64,000 nucleotides of DNA from Flavobacterium aquatile LMG 4008 = ATCC 11947. Its GTDB lineage: Bacteria; Bacteroidota; Bacteroidia; Flavobacteriales; Flavobacteriaceae. Numbering within the stretch: position 1 is the first letter of the stretch; each line of letters begins with the position of its first letter. Below, piece by piece: positions 35,776-46,841 of this stretch. The notes below the pieces were generated by a model. That model had not been told where the DNA came from, ran no database searches, and saw nothing but the letters and a program-made list of their open reading frames with translations. The DNA is taken from the NCBI RefSeq assembly GCF_000757385.1, contig NZ_JRHH01000002.1:590612-654611 (forward strand), read 5' to 3'. The position numbers and the translations under genes were made by a program.

Positions 35776-38073
35776 ATGAATAAATCAAGTAAACGTAGAG
35801 AAGCGCTTTTATATCATGCTAAACCTACTCCGGGGAAAATTCAAGTTGTTCCAACAAAGAAATATGCGACACAAAGAGACTTGTCTTTGGCCTATTCGCC
35901 AGGTGTTGCCGAACCGTGTTTGGAAATTGCAAAAGACGTAAACAATGTTTATAAATATACTTCTAAAGGAAATTTAGTTGCAGTAATTACTAATGGAACG
36001 GCCGTTTTAGGTCTGGGTGACATTGGTCCAGAAGCTTCTAAACCAGTGATGGAAGGAAAGGCATTATTGTTTAAAATATTTGCCGATATTGATGTTTTTG
36101 ATATTGAAGTTGATACAAAAGACATTGATGCTTTTATTGAAACAGTAAAAAATATTGCTCCTACTTTTGGCGGAATAAATCTAGAAGATATTAAAGCTCC
36201 AGAGTCGTTTGAAATTGAAAGACGTCTTGTGGAAGAGCTGAATATTCCGGTGATGCACGATGATCAACATGGAACTGCAATTATTTCGTCGGCAGCTTTA
36301 TTAAATGCTTTAGAATTAGCCGATAAAAAAATTGAAGATGTTAAATTGGTAGTTTCTGGTGCTGGTTCTGCAGCTTTGGCTTGTGCTAATTTGTATGTTT
36401 TACTTGGCATAAAGCCAGAAAATATTGTAATGTTTGATAAAGAAGGTGTTTTGTCTGAAGATAGAACGGATTTATCTGAACTTCAAAAAAGATATTCTAA
36501 AGGTAAAAAAGGAATCACTTTACAAGAATCATTGGTAAATGCCGATGTTTTTCTTGGACTTTCGGCAGGAAATATTCTTACTTCAGAAATGTTGCTCGGA
36601 ATGGCAAAAGATCCTATTGTTTTTGCTATGGCAAATCCTACTCCAGAGATAGATTACAACGTTGCAATTGCTACTAGAGAAGATATTATCATGGCAACTG
36701 GTCGATCAGACCATCCTAATCAAGTGAATAATGTTCTTGGTTTTCCTTATATTTTTCGCGGCGCATTAGACGTTCGAGCTACAAAAATTAATGAAGCTAT
36801 GAAAATGGCAGCTGTTCGTGCATTGGCTGCTTTGGCTAAAGAAATGGTTCCAGAGCAAGTGAATATTGCTTATGGTGAAACCAAATTGAATTTTGGTAGA
36901 GATTATATAATTCCAAAACCATTCGATCCAAGATTGATTACAATGGTTGCGCCAGCGGTTGCAAAAGCAGCAATGGAAAGTGGTGTAGCTTTAAATCCGA
37001 TTAGCGATTGGCAAAAATATGAAGAAGAATTGTTAGAACGAATGGGTTCTGATAATAAAATGGTACGTTTGCTGACCAATAGAGCCAAAACTGATCCTAA
37101 GCGAATTGTTTTTGCAGAAGCAGATCAGTTAGATGTGTTAAAAGCAGCGCAAATTGTTTATGAAGAAGGAATTGGTCATCCGATATTATTAGGTCGAAAA
37201 GAAGATATTTTAGAGTTGAAAGAGGAAATTGGTTTTGATGCCGATGTGCCTATTTTAGATCCAAAAACTAAAGAAGAAGACAGCCGAAGATTACGCTATG
37301 CAGATATTTATTGGAAAGACAGGCAACGACGAGGTATTTCATTATTAGACGCGCAAAAGTGGATGCGTGAACGCAATTATTTTGCGGCAATGATGGTCAA
37401 TGAAGGCGATGCAGACGCTATGGTTTCTGGTTATTCTAGAAGTTATCCAGCAGTTATTAAGCCATTAATACAGCTTATTGGTAAAGCACCAGGAATTTCG
37501 TTGATTGCATCGACGAATATGATGATGACCAATCGCGGACCAATGTTCTTATCTGACACGGCAATTAATCCAGAACCTACAGCAGATGATTTGGCTAAAA
37601 TTGCTTTAATGACCGAAAAAACTGTTAGAATGTTTGGTGTTGAACCAGTAATTGCAATGGTTTCATTCTCTAATTTTGGTTCGTCCAATCATGAAAGTGC
37701 CAATAAAGTTCGAGAAGCAGTCGCTTATTTACACAAATATTATCCTGATTTAATTGTTGATGGTGAAATTCAAGCCGATTTTGCTTTAAATCCAGAGATG
37801 CTTTTAAAGAAATTTCCATTTTCAAAATTAGCAGGAAAGAAAGTTAATACATTGATATTTCCTAATTTAGAATCGGCAAATATTACTTATAAATTATTAA
37901 AAGAATTATATAAAGTAGATTCAATTGGTCCAATTGTAATGGGAATGGATAAACCGGTTCATATTTTCCAACTTGGAGCAAGCGTCGAGGAAATGGTAAA
38001 TATGGCTGCAGTAGCAGTTGTTGATGCTCAAGAAAAAAACAAGCGACTAAAGAATTTCGACGTAAAAAACTAG
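35776..38073 (+). CDS. maeB: NADP-dependent malic enzyme with phosphotransacetylase-like domain
   Basis: The 765 residues are the MaeB two-part type. The N-terminal 430 residues are malic enzyme (SLAYSPGVAEPCLEIA; MHDDQHGTAIISSAALLNAL; NAD(P)-binding VVSGAGSAALACANLY), which converts malate to pyruvate and CO2. The C-terminal 320 residues are a phosphate acetyltransferase-like domain (RIVFAEADQLDVLKAA; MVSGYSRSYPAVIKPL) thought to be regulatory, sensing acetyl-CoA. The ATG at 35776 is chosen since an open extension of 19 residues covers the promoter. The nearest upstream neighbour is unrelated, so it starts its own transcript. Confidence 0.93.
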   Translation: MNKSSKRREALLYHAKPTPGKIQVVPTKKYATQRDLSLAYSPGVAEPCLEIAKDVNNVYKYTSKGNLVAVITNGTAVLGLGDIGPEASKPVMEGKALLFKIFADIDVFDIEVDTKDIDAFIETVKNIAPTFGGINLEDIKAPESFEIERRLVEELNIPVMHDDQHGTAIISSAALLNALELADKKIEDVKLVVSGAGSAALACANLYVLLGIKPENIVMFDKEGVLSEDRTDLSELQKRYSKGKKGITLQESLVNADVFLGLSAGNILTSEMLLGMAKDPIVFAMANPTPEIDYNVAIATREDIIMATGRSDHPNQVNNVLGFPYIFRGALDVRATKINEAMKMAAVRALAALAKEMVPEQVNIAYGETKLNFGRDYIIPKPFDPRLITMVAPAVAKAAMESGVALNPISDWQKYEEELLERMGSDNKMVRLLTNRAKTDPKRIVFAEADQLDVLKAAQIVYEEGIGHPILLGRKEDILELKEEIGFDADVPILDPKTKEEDSRRLRYADIYWKDRQRRGISLLDAQKWMRERNYFAAMMVNEGDADAMVSGYSRSYPAVIKPLIQLIGKAPGISLIASTNMMMTNRGPMFLSDTAINPEPTADDLAKIALMTEKTVRMFGVEPVIAMVSFSNFGSSNHESANKVREAVAYLHKYYPDLIVDGEIQADFALNPEMLLKKFPFSKLAGKKVNTLIFPNLESANITYKLLKELYKVDSIGPIVMGMDKPVHIFQLGASVEEMVNMAAVAVVDAQEKNKRLKNFDVKN

Positions 38074-38113
38074 CAATAAAACGGCTTAAGTTATTGTAAT
38101 TAAAGTTTTTTGT

Positions 38114-38121
38114 TATATTTG
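38114..38121 (+). promoter_or_regulatory. -7 element of ruvA-sprA
   Basis: TATATTTG, full match to TAnnTTTG, ends 19 bases before the ruvA ATG; a T-rich run lies upstream. Confidence 0.5.
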
Positions 38122-38140
38122 GTTTACATTATTAAATACT

Positions 38141-38722
38141 ATGATAGCACACATTCAAGGAAAATTAGTTGAGAAAACACCAACAGAGGTCGTAATAGAC
38201 TGTAACGGTGTTGGTTATCATATTAATATTTCGTTGCATACCTACACTTTATTGCCCAATACCGATTTTGTAAAACTGTTTACTCACTTGATAATCAAAG
38301 AAGATTCACACTCTTTATTTGGTTTTGTTGAAAAATCTGAAAAAGAGATTTTCAAGATGCTTCTAACCGTTTCTGGAATTGGTGCCGGGATTGCAAGAAC
38401 CATGCTTTCATCACTAGAACCAAAACAAATTATTCAAGCTTTGGCAAGTGGCGATGTGGGAACAATCCAATCTATAAAAGGAATTGGAGGTAAAACTGCC
38501 CAACGAGCAATATTAGATTTAAAGGATAAAGTGTTAAAAATATACGATTTAGATGAAGTTTCTATTTCTCAAAACAATACAAATCGAGATGAAGCGTTAT
38601 CTGCTTTGGAAGTTCTAGGTTTTATTAGAAAATCATCCGAAAAAATAGTTGATAAAGTAGTTAGTGAAAATCCAGATGCAACCGTTGAAGTCATAATCAA
38701 GCAAGCATTAAAAAATTTATAG
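38141..38722 (+). CDS. ruvA: Holliday junction-binding protein RuvA
   Basis: The 193 residues have the three RuvA domains: an N-terminal OB fold (GKLVEKTPTEVVIDCNGVGYHINI), two helix-hairpin-helix motifs (LLTVSGIGAGIARTMLSS and IQSIKGIGGKTAQRAILDLK) and a C-terminal domain III that contacts RuvB. It targets the RuvB motor to four-way junctions. It is followed by sprA after three bases, an arrangement that puts a DNA repair gene in one transcript with the secretion translocon. Confidence 0.95.
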   Translation: MIAHIQGKLVEKTPTEVVIDCNGVGYHINISLHTYTLLPNTDFVKLFTHLIIKEDSHSLFGFVEKSEKEIFKMLLTVSGIGAGIARTMLSSLEPKQIIQALASGDVGTIQSIKGIGGKTAQRAILDLKDKVLKIYDLDEVSISQNNTNRDEALSALEVLGFIRKSSEKIVDKVVSENPDATVEVIIKQALKNL

Positions 38723-38725
38723 TTT

Positions 38726-41700
38726 TTGAAAACACATTACATACGATACATTCAATTAGCAATAAAGTCAGTATTTACTTTGCTAATGTTTTTTTTAAGT
38801 TCTTCATCATTTTCTCAAGTAGTTGAGCCAGACCCAGAGCCAACTCAAACAGGAAGTGATTTAGGGAGAATTAATTTAGGAAATCCTCCAAGTATAGTTG
38901 ATGCTTATAAGTATGATCCTGTAACTGATAAATATATATTTTCAAGTACAGTATTAGATTTCAACATCAATTACCCAATTATTCTATCTCCAAAAGAATA
39001 TCAAGAATTGGTTCTTCGTGAATCGATGAGGGATTATTTTAAGAAAAAATCGGATGCTATTGATGGTAAAAAAGAAGGTACAGAAGCCGAAAAAAGAAAC
39101 TTACTACCAAGATATTATGTAAATTCTGGTTTTTTCGAAACAGTTTTTGGCGGAAATACCATTGATGTAAAACCAACTGGTTATGTCGAAATGGACTTAG
39201 GTGTTCGCTACACAAAGCAAGACAATCCATCATTATCACCAAGAAACAGAGCAACAACTACTTTCGATTTTGATCAAAGGATCAGTATGAGTTTGCAAGG
39301 AAAAGTTGGAACTCGATTAAATGTAAATGCCAATTATGATACGCAATCGACTTTTGCTTTTCAAAATTTAATCAAATTAGAATACGCTCCAACCGAAGAC
39401 GATATCATTCAAAAAATTGAAGTCGGTAACGTAAGTATGCCGCTTAATAGCTCTCTAATTCGTGGTGCACAAAGTTTATTTGGTTTTAAAACCCAATTGC
39501 AATTTGGGAAAACTACTGTTACTGGTGTTTTCTCTGAACAAAAATCGCAAACCAAAAGCGTTTCGGCTCAAGGTGGCGGAACTATTCAAGATTTCGATTT
39601 ATTTGCATTAGACTATGATGCCGACAGACACTTTTTCTTATCTCAATATTTTAGAAATGAATACAATTCTTCTTTAAGAAATTATCCGTTTATTAATAGT
39701 AGAGTGCAAATTACTCGTATTGAAGTTTGGGTAACCAACAGGCAAAATCGTGTGAGTCAAACCAATAATAACTTAAGAAATATTATTGCACTTCAAGATT
39801 TAGGTGAATCGCGATTAACTGGATTGACACCAGAACAAACGGTTGCAATTGATATAAATGCCAATCCACCTTTCTTTGGTTCAACTCCGATCGATACGCC
39901 ATCAGATAATAGTAATAACCAATATGATCCAGAATTAATTGGAGCTGGAGGTTTATTAAATCCGAATATTAGAGAAATTGTAACTTCAAGCTCTGGTTTT
40001 AACAATACTGTGAGTGAAGGTGATGATTATTCTAAACTTGAAAATGCTAGAAAATTAAGCCCAAATGAATTTACATACCATCCACAATTAGGTTATATTT
40101 CACTACAACAACGTTTGGCTAATGATGAAGTTCTAGCTGTTGCTTATCAATACACAATTGGTGGAGAAGTATATCAAGTTGGAGAATTTGGTACCGATGG
40201 TGCTACTGCAACCGAAGTAAATGGCGCTGGAATTCCAGAAACTCAAACATTGATTTTAAAATTATTGAAAAGTAATTTAACCAATGTTCAAAAACCAATT
40301 TGGAATTTGATGATGAAAAACATCTACCAACTTCCAGGTGCTTATCAACTTGAGCAAGAAGATTTTAGATTTAACATCCTTTACACCGATCCATCTCCAT
40401 TAAATTATATTTCACAGGTAGGAACGACGCCTTTACCTGTTGACGATTTGTCAACTCCTACAATTGATGAAGGTGTAAAAGACACTCCTCTTTTAAAAGT
40501 ATTCAATGTTGATAGATTAAATTACAACAATGATCCACAGGCAGGTGGCGATGGTTTTTTCGATTTTATGCCAGGTTTAACTGTAGATCAACAAAATGGT
40601 CGATTAATATTTACAACTGTTGAACCATTTGGTAAATACCTTTTCGATAAACTACAAGTTGGAGCAACCGGAAACTACTATGGTGATCCAAACTCAACGG
40701 CAGATTATAACGAAAATCAAAAGAAATATGTCTTCAAAACGATGTACACGAGTACACAAGCTGGAGCATTACAAGATAGTGATAAAAACAAATTTCAATT
40801 ACGAGGAAAATTCAAATCTACTGGTGGAGACGGAATTCCGATTGGTGCATTTAACGTGCCAAAAGGTTCGGTTGTCGTAACAGCTGGCGGAAGAGTTCTT
40901 GTAGAAGGAATTGACTACAGCGTAAATTATCAAGCTGGTAGAGTTCAAATTTTAGATCCAACTTTAGCAAATACACCAATTGAAGTTTCTGTCGAAAACA
41001 ACTCTGTTTTTGGACAACAAACAAGACGTTTTTTTGGGGTTAACGTAGAACATAAATTTTCAGATAAATTTGTTGTTGGAGCTACCTTATTGAAAATGAC
41101 GGAACGTCCGTTTACTCAAAAATCTAACTACGGACAAGAATCGGTGAACAATACTATTTTTGGAGCCAATTTTAACTATTCTACTGAAGTTCCATTTTTA
41201 ACAAGATTAGTAAATAAATTACCAAACATTGATACTGATGTTCCATCAAATATATCCGTTAGAGGTGAAATTGCTTTCTTAAAACCAGATACACCTAAAG
41301 CCGATCAGTTTGAAGGCGAATCTACTATTTATGTTGACGATTTTGAAGGTTCGCAAACAACTATCGATATGCGTTCTCCTTTTTCATGGTATTTATCATC
41401 AACACCTGAAAGACCAACTACAGGAACACCAGCACCGATTTATGATGATTTTGGAGCAGGTTCATCAGGTTTAGATTATGGATTTAAAAGAGCGCGATTG
41501 GCATGGTACAGTATTGATCCAACTTTTTACACTCAACCTCCAGGTGGCGTAAGTCAAGACGACTTATCTTTAAATGCAACAAGACGAATTTTCAATAGAG
41601 AATTGTATCCAGAATTAGATGTTGCTCAAGGTCAATCTACTGTTATTAATACGTTAGATTTAAGTTATTTTCCACAAGAGCGTGGTCCATATAATTTTGA

Positions 41701-44700
41701 TCCTGCAGCTGCTTCAACAAATACATTATCGGAACCAGAAAAAAGTTTTGGTGGTATTACAAGACCAATAAACTCAACCAATTTCGAACAAGGAAACGTA
41801 GAATACATTCAGTTTTGGGTTTTAGATCCCTATTTTGGAAATGCAACTGATACAAGTATTGCCGATCCTTCTAATACAGGTAAAATTTATTTCAACCTTG
41901 GTGAGATTTCAGAAGATATATTAAAAGACGGAAGAAAACAATACGAAAATGGTTTGCCAGAAGCAGGTTCAACATCACCAACAGTTCCAACAATTTGGGG
42001 TAGTGTTCCAGCATCACAATCGTTAATTTATGCATTTGATACTAATGGTGCTAACAGAACAGTTCAAGATATTGGTCTTGATGGTTTAAATGATGATGCC
42101 GAAGCAGCAACCTATCCAGCATTTGCTTCACAACCCGATCCAGCTGGAGATAATTACCAATATTTTCTTCAAGGTAGTGGCGGAGTTGTAGATCGTTACA
42201 GAAATTATAATGGACTTCAAGGTAACTCACCAATTGATGTTACAGATACAAATAGAGGTTCTACCACAGTTCCTGATGTAGAAGATATCAATAGAGACAA
42301 TACCATGAATACCATCAATGCTTATTATGAATACAGTATTGAGATGAAAAGTGATATAGTTGTTGGAGAAAATTATGTAACCGATATTCGACCAGTTACA
42401 GGAATTGAATTACCAAATTCTGGGACAGCAACAGGTAGATGGATTCAATATAAAATTCCAGTTTCACAACCAGAGAGTACTATTGGTGGGATTTCTGATT
42501 TTCGTTCTATTCGATTCATGAGAATTTTCATGACAGGATTTTCAGATCCATTAACGGTTCGTTTTGGATCTTTAGATTTAGTACGTGGTGAATGGCGTCG
42601 TTATGTGAGTTCGTTAGAATTTCCAGCAGATGACCCAGCAACAGATGATACAAGTTTTGATGTTCAAGCAGTAAATATTCAAGAAAACGGAGATAGAGTA
42701 CCAATTCCTTATGTGTCTCCACCAAATGTTGTTCGCGAACAATTATATAACAATAATACACTTATTAATCAAAACGAGCAATCATTATCGCTAAGAGTTA
42801 CAGGAAATACAGGTTCTGGCGGATTAGAGCCAGGAGATTCTCGTGCTGTTTTTAAAAATGTAAGCGTAGACATGCGCCAGTTTAATAAACTGAAAATGTT
42901 TCTTCACGCTGAATCAATTCCTACTGATGAAAATTCAATTAAAGATGATGAATTAGTAGCGTTTATTCGTTTTGGAAATGACTTCACAACCAATTATTAT
43001 CAAGTTGAAATTCCGTTAAAAAAGAGTGAATTTACATCAACAACAGCCGAAGAAATTTGGCCCGAAGAAAATGAAATAGATTTATCAATGGCGTTGCTAA
43101 CCAAGTTAAAAATATTAGCAATGAGTATTGATCCTAATTTATTACCATTAGATGGTGTTTATTATCAAGACGAAGATCAATTAGACCCATCTTTGGCAAG
43201 TAAACCAAATAAATTGCGTCTTGGTGTAAAGGGTAATCCTAACTTTGGTTTGGTTAGAACGTTAATGATTGGTGTAAAAAATCAAACCGATGTTTTAAAT
43301 ACTCCAGAACATCCTTTAGAAGAAAGAGATTTAGAAGGTGAAGTTTGGTTTAATGAGTTGCGTTTGGCCGAAATGGACAACAAAGGCGGAATGGCAGCAG
43401 TTTTAAATCTAGATTCGAATTTTGCCGATTTTGCTACAATTTCTGCAACTGGTAGAATGAGTACTATTGGTTTTGGATCATTAGAACAAGGTCCGAATGA
43501 GAGAAGTAGAGAAGATGTACAACAATATAATGTAGTAACCAATTTAAGTTTAGGAAAATTACTTCCAAAAAAATGGGGTATCAATTTACCTTTTAACTAT
43601 GCTGTTGGTGAAGAAATTATCACGCCAGAATACGATCCTTTTAATCAAGATATTCGTCTAGATCAATTATTAGACAATACTGCCGATGCTTCAGAAAGAA
43701 GAAATATTGAAAACAGAGCAATAGATTACACTAAAAGAAAAAGTATCAACTTTATTGGTGTTAAAAAAGAACGTGCTCCTGAACAAAAACAACATTTCTA
43801 CGATCCTGAAAATTTAACGTTATCCTATTCCTACAACCAAGTGGATAGACATAACTATGAAATTGAAAACTTTATCGATCAACAAGTAAATACTGCAGCC
43901 GATTACACATTTGCATTTCAACCAAAACCTATTGAACCATTCAAGAAAACCAAATTCATGAAGAAAAGTAGCTATTGGAAAATGCTGAGTGATTTCAATT
44001 TTAATTACTTGCCTTCAAATATTTCTTTTAGTTCAAATATAAATAGACAATACAACGAGCAACAATTTAGATTGGTCGATGTAGAAGGAATTGGACTTGA
44101 AAAATTATACAGAAGAAATTTCTTATTCAATTATCAATACGGATTTAATTATAATTTGACCAAATCATTAAAACTTAACTTTACAGCTTCCTCTAATAAT
44201 ATTGTTAGAAATTATCTTGACGAAAATAACAATCCAGATAATTCTTATAATATTTGGACCGATTACTGGAATGTAGGTACGCCAAACTTACACAACCAAC
44301 AATTAGTAGTTAATTATGATTTGCCAATTAATAAAATTCCACTATTTAGTTTTGTAAACTCTGCATATACTTACACAGGAGATTACAGTTGGCAACGTGC
44401 TTCATTAGCATTATCGTCTATTGAAGATGAAGATACTGGTACAATTTATAATTTAGGAAATACCATTCAAAATGCAAGTTCTCATAGATTGAATACCAAA
44501 TTCAATATGGAGTCGTTCTATAAATATGTTGGATTAACAAAAGGTGCGAAAAAACCTTCTAGACCAGTTGCCGCACCAAAACCAGGAGAGAAAATAGTTG
44601 CCAATAAACCTCAAGTTGAAAAAGAAAGAGGTGTATTGTTAGATGGGCTTATCGGAATTTTAACAAGCGTTAAAAATATTCAGATTGATTATTTAGAAAA

Positions 44701-46000
44701 TAGAGGAACAGTACTTCCTGGTTATACGCCAAGTATTGGTTTCTTTGGAACGGCTAAACCAACTTTAGGATTTGCATTTGGTAGTCAAGATGATGTTCGT
44801 TATGAAGCAGCTAGAAATGGTTGGTTAACCGATTATCCAGAGTTTAATCAAAGTTATACAGAAGTTACCAATAGAACATTAAACTTTACTGCTAACATCG
44901 ATTTGTTCCCAGATTTTAAAATCGATTTAAATGCCAACAGAACGTATGCCGATAATTTCTCTGAGCAATTTAATGTTACTGGCGGAAATTATAATTCATT
45001 GTCTCCTTATAATTTTGGTAATTTCTCAATATCGACAGTAATGTTGAAATCGGCATTCAAGCAAAGCGATGAAATGAATTCTTCTTCATTCAACGATTTT
45101 AGAGGAAACCGAATTATTATTGCCGATAGATTAGCTGCTCAATTCTATGGAACAAGTGGTTTTCTTAGAGATGCCGAAGGTTATCCTGTAGGTTTTGGTA
45201 AAAATAGCCAAGCGGTTCTAATACCATCATTATTATCTGCCTATACTGGTATGTTTACTACTGGTGCAAATGAATCTGCTAAAGATATTTCACTTGGAGC
45301 ATTTAGAAATATCCCAATCCCAAACTGGAATATTAAATACAACGGTTTGATGCGTTATAAATTCTTTAAAGATCGATTTAAACGTTTCTCTTTACAACAC
45401 AATTATCGTGCATCATATACCATAAATTCATTTAGATCTAATTTCGAATACGACCAAAACCCAACTGGTTTTGATACAGGTGGAAATATAAACAATAAAC
45501 TAATCATTGGTAATGTCAATTTAGTAGAACAGTTTAATCCGTTGGTGAGAGTTGATTTTGAAATGAAAAATTCTTTCAAATTCTTAGCCGAAATGAAAAA
45601 AGATAGAGCGTTGTCAATGAGTTTTGATAATAATTTATTAACAGAAGTTCAAGGTCACGAATATGTGATTGGTTTAGGATATCGTATTAAAGATGTAATT
45701 CTATCATCGCAATTGGCAGACAACGTACAAGGCATTATTAAAAGTGATATCGAATTGAAAGTTGATTTTTCTTATAGAAATAATAAAACAATTGTACGCT
45801 ATTTAGATTATGATAACAACCAACTTGGTGGAGGACAAAACATTTGGTCAGCGCGATTATCAGCAGGTTATTCGTTCAGTCAAAACCTTACAGCCCAGTT
45901 CTTCTATGATCATTCGTTCTCTAAAGCCGTAATTTCAACATCGTTTCCACTTACAAACATTAGAACCGGATTCACACTAAGATATAATTTTGGAAATTAA
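38726..46000 (+). CDS. sprA: SprA, type IX secretion outer membrane translocon
   Basis: At 2424 residues it has the length of the F. johnsoniae SprA, the very large beta barrel (known from structure work to have 36 strands) that exports type IX cargo and gliding adhesins. It has a signal peptide (SVFTLLMFFLSSSSFSQ), then repeated SprA_N-type sections (QEDFRFNILYTDPSPLNYI; RVQILDPTLANTPIEVSVENNS) and a long run of amphipathic strands ending in FTLRYNFGN. The start must be the TTG at 38726: an in-frame stop lies two codons upstream and the first downstream ATG would cut the signal peptide to a stub. Translation is probably coupled to ruvA. Confidence 0.95.
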   Translation: MKTHYIRYIQLAIKSVFTLLMFFLSSSSFSQVVEPDPEPTQTGSDLGRINLGNPPSIVDAYKYDPVTDKYIFSSTVLDFNINYPIILSPKEYQELVLRESMRDYFKKKSDAIDGKKEGTEAEKRNLLPRYYVNSGFFETVFGGNTIDVKPTGYVEMDLGVRYTKQDNPSLSPRNRATTTFDFDQRISMSLQGKVGTRLNVNANYDTQSTFAFQNLIKLEYAPTEDDIIQKIEVGNVSMPLNSSLIRGAQSLFGFKTQLQFGKTTVTGVFSEQKSQTKSVSAQGGGTIQDFDLFALDYDADRHFFLSQYFRNEYNSSLRNYPFINSRVQITRIEVWVTNRQNRVSQTNNNLRNIIALQDLGESRLTGLTPEQTVAIDINANPPFFGSTPIDTPSDNSNNQYDPELIGAGGLLNPNIREIVTSSSGFNNTVSEGDDYSKLENARKLSPNEFTYHPQLGYISLQQRLANDEVLAVAYQYTIGGEVYQVGEFGTDGATATEVNGAGIPETQTLILKLLKSNLTNVQKPIWNLMMKNIYQLPGAYQLEQEDFRFNILYTDPSPLNYISQVGTTPLPVDDLSTPTIDEGVKDTPLLKVFNVDRLNYNNDPQAGGDGFFDFMPGLTVDQQNGRLIFTTVEPFGKYLFDKLQVGATGNYYGDPNSTADYNENQKKYVFKTMYTSTQAGALQDSDKNKFQLRGKFKSTGGDGIPIGAFNVPKGSVVVTAGGRVLVEGIDYSVNYQAGRVQILDPTLANTPIEVSVENNSVFGQQTRRFFGVNVEHKFSDKFVVGATLLKMTERPFTQKSNYGQESVNNTIFGANFNYSTEVPFLTRLVNKLPNIDTDVPSNISVRGEIAFLKPDTPKADQFEGESTIYVDDFEGSQTTIDMRSPFSWYLSSTPERPTTGTPAPIYDDFGAGSSGLDYGFKRARLAWYSIDPTFYTQPPGGVSQDDLSLNATRRIFNRELYPELDVAQGQSTVINTLDLSYFPQERGPYNFDPAAASTNTLSEPEKSFGGITRPINSTNFEQGNVEYIQFWVLDPYFGNATDTSIADPSNTGKIYFNLGEISEDILKDGRKQYENGLPEAGSTSPTVPTIWGSVPASQSLIYAFDTNGANRTVQDIGLDGLNDDAEAATYPAFASQPDPAGDNYQYFLQGSGGVVDRYRNYNGLQGNSPIDVTDTNRGSTTVPDVEDINRDNTMNTINAYYEYSIEMKSDIVVGENYVTDIRPVTGIELPNSGTATGRWIQYKIPVSQPESTIGGISDFRSIRFMRIFMTGFSDPLTVRFGSLDLVRGEWRRYVSSLEFPADDPATDDTSFDVQAVNIQENGDRVPIPYVSPPNVVREQLYNNNTLINQNEQSLSLRVTGNTGSGGLEPGDSRAVFKNVSVDMRQFNKLKMFLHAESIPTDENSIKDDELVAFIRFGNDFTTNYYQVEIPLKKSEFTSTTAEEIWPEENEIDLSMALLTKLKILAMSIDPNLLPLDGVYYQDEDQLDPSLASKPNKLRLGVKGNPNFGLVRTLMIGVKNQTDVLNTPEHPLEERDLEGEVWFNELRLAEMDNKGGMAAVLNLDSNFADFATISATGRMSTIGFGSLEQGPNERSREDVQQYNVVTNLSLGKLLPKKWGINLPFNYAVGEEIITPEYDPFNQDIRLDQLLDNTADASERRNIENRAIDYTKRKSINFIGVKKERAPEQKQHFYDPENLTLSYSYNQVDRHNYEIENFIDQQVNTAADYTFAFQPKPIEPFKKTKFMKKSSYWKMLSDFNFNYLPSNISFSSNINRQYNEQQFRLVDVEGIGLEKLYRRNFLFNYQYGFNYNLTKSLKLNFTASSNNIVRNYLDENNNPDNSYNIWTDYWNVGTPNLHNQQLVVNYDLPINKIPLFSFVNSAYTYTGDYSWQRASLALSSIEDEDTGTIYNLGNTIQNASSHRLNTKFNMESFYKYVGLTKGAKKPSRPVAAPKPGEKIVANKPQVEKERGVLLDGLIGILTSVKNIQIDYLENRGTVLPGYTPSIGFFGTAKPTLGFAFGSQDDVRYEAARNGWLTDYPEFNQSYTEVTNRTLNFTANIDLFPDFKIDLNANRTYADNFSEQFNVTGGNYNSLSPYNFGNFSISTVMLKSAFKQSDEMNSSSFNDFRGNRIIIADRLAAQFYGTSGFLRDAEGYPVGFGKNSQAVLIPSLLSAYTGMFTTGANESAKDISLGAFRNIPIPNWNIKYNGLMRYKFFKDRFKRFSLQHNYRASYTINSFRSNFEYDQNPTGFDTGGNINNKLIIGNVNLVEQFNPLVRVDFEMKNSFKFLAEMKKDRALSMSFDNNLLTEVQGHEYVIGLGYRIKDVILSSQLADNVQGIIKSDIELKVDFSYRNNKTIVRYLDYDNNQLGGGQNIWSARLSAGYSFSQNLTAQFFYDHSFSKAVISTSFPLTNIRTGFTLRYNFGN

Positions 46001-46045
46001 TTGAAATTGTGATAAAAATCATTTTTAATATTTAAGAAGAAACTT

Positions 46046-46053
46046 TACATTTG
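46046..46053 (+). promoter_or_regulatory. -7 element of gcvH
   Basis: TACATTTG is a full match to TAnnTTTG, 25 bases before the ATG; TTTA at 46024-46027 lies 18 bases upstream. Confidence 0.5.
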
Positions 46054-46078
46054 ATGCAAATTAAAACAAACTAATAAA

Positions 46079-46459
46079 ATGAGTATACCAGCTAATTTAA
46101 AATACACAAAAGACCACGAATGGGTTTCAATCGATGGCGATATTGCAACTGTAGGAATTACACATTTCGCACAAAGCGAACTTGGAGATATTGTTTACGT
46201 AGAAGTGGAAACTCTTGATCAAACATTAGATAAAGACGAAGTTTTTGGAACGGTTGAAGCTGTAAAAACAGTATCAGATTTGTTCTTGCCTTTAGCAGGT
46301 GAAATTATCGAATTTAACGAAGATCTAGAAAGAAACCCAGAAACTGTAAATTCTGATCCTTACGGTAAAGGTTGGATGATTAAAATTAAAGTTTCTAATC
46401 CAGCAGATTATGATGCATTGCTAGACAACGAAGCTTACGCAACATTAATCGGTGCTTAA
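46079..46459 (+). CDS. gcvH: Glycine cleavage system H protein
   Basis: The 126-residue lipoyl carrier shuttles the aminomethyl group between the P and T proteins of glycine cleavage. The lipoyl-accepting lysine is Lys63 in [10 protein letters not shown], and the C-terminal [20 protein letters not shown] is typical. Other gcv genes are not in the window. Its stop overlaps the GTG start of the VanZ-like gene by eight bases. Confidence 0.95.
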   Translation: MSIPANLKYTKDHEWVSIDGDIATVGITHFAQSELGDIVYVEVETLDQTLDKDEVFGTVEAVKTVSDLFLPLAGEIIEFNEDLERNPETVNSDPYGKGWMIKIKVSNPADYDALLDNEAYATLIGA

Positions 46460-46841
46460 TAAAAAACGAATATTTATTTTCGCAATTGTTTGGACCGTAT
46501 TAATTACGTATCTGAGTTTAGCAACCATAAATTCATCACTAGGAAGCACGATTGAAATACCTCATAAAGATAAAGTAGTTCATTTCATCTTTTATTTTAT
46601 GTTTGTATTTTTATGGACAATTTCATTTAATTCAAGTCCGTACAAAACTAAAATAGGTTTATTGATCTTACTTATTGCAATTGCTTACGGAATTCTAATG
46701 GAAGTTTTCCAAGGATTACTTACCATTGATAGAACTCCAGACAGTAATGATGTCATTGCAAATTCATCTGGAGCAATTGTAGGATGGTTTGTTGCTAAAA
46801 AATATTTGCAAAATAAAAACCAATATAAAATCTCACATTAG
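46452..46841 (+). CDS. VanZ-like small membrane protein
   Basis: The 129 residues contain four hydrophobic helices and the VanZ-like pattern [16 protein letters not shown] and later [34 protein letters not shown], read here as two pieces, [10 protein letters not shown] and [11 protein letters not shown]. VanZ confers low teicoplanin resistance in enterococci, but the function of this broad family is unknown. The GTG at 46452 inside the gcvH tail is the only start that keeps the basic residues before the first helix; coupling with gcvH is likely. The stop codon falls in the loop of a terminator. Confidence 0.82.
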   Translation: MLNKKRIFIFAIVWTVLITYLSLATINSSLGSTIEIPHKDKVVHFIFYFMFVFLWTISFNSSPYKTKIGLLILLIAIAYGILMEVFQGLLTIDRTPDSNDVIANSSGAIVGWFVAKKYLQNKNQYKISH

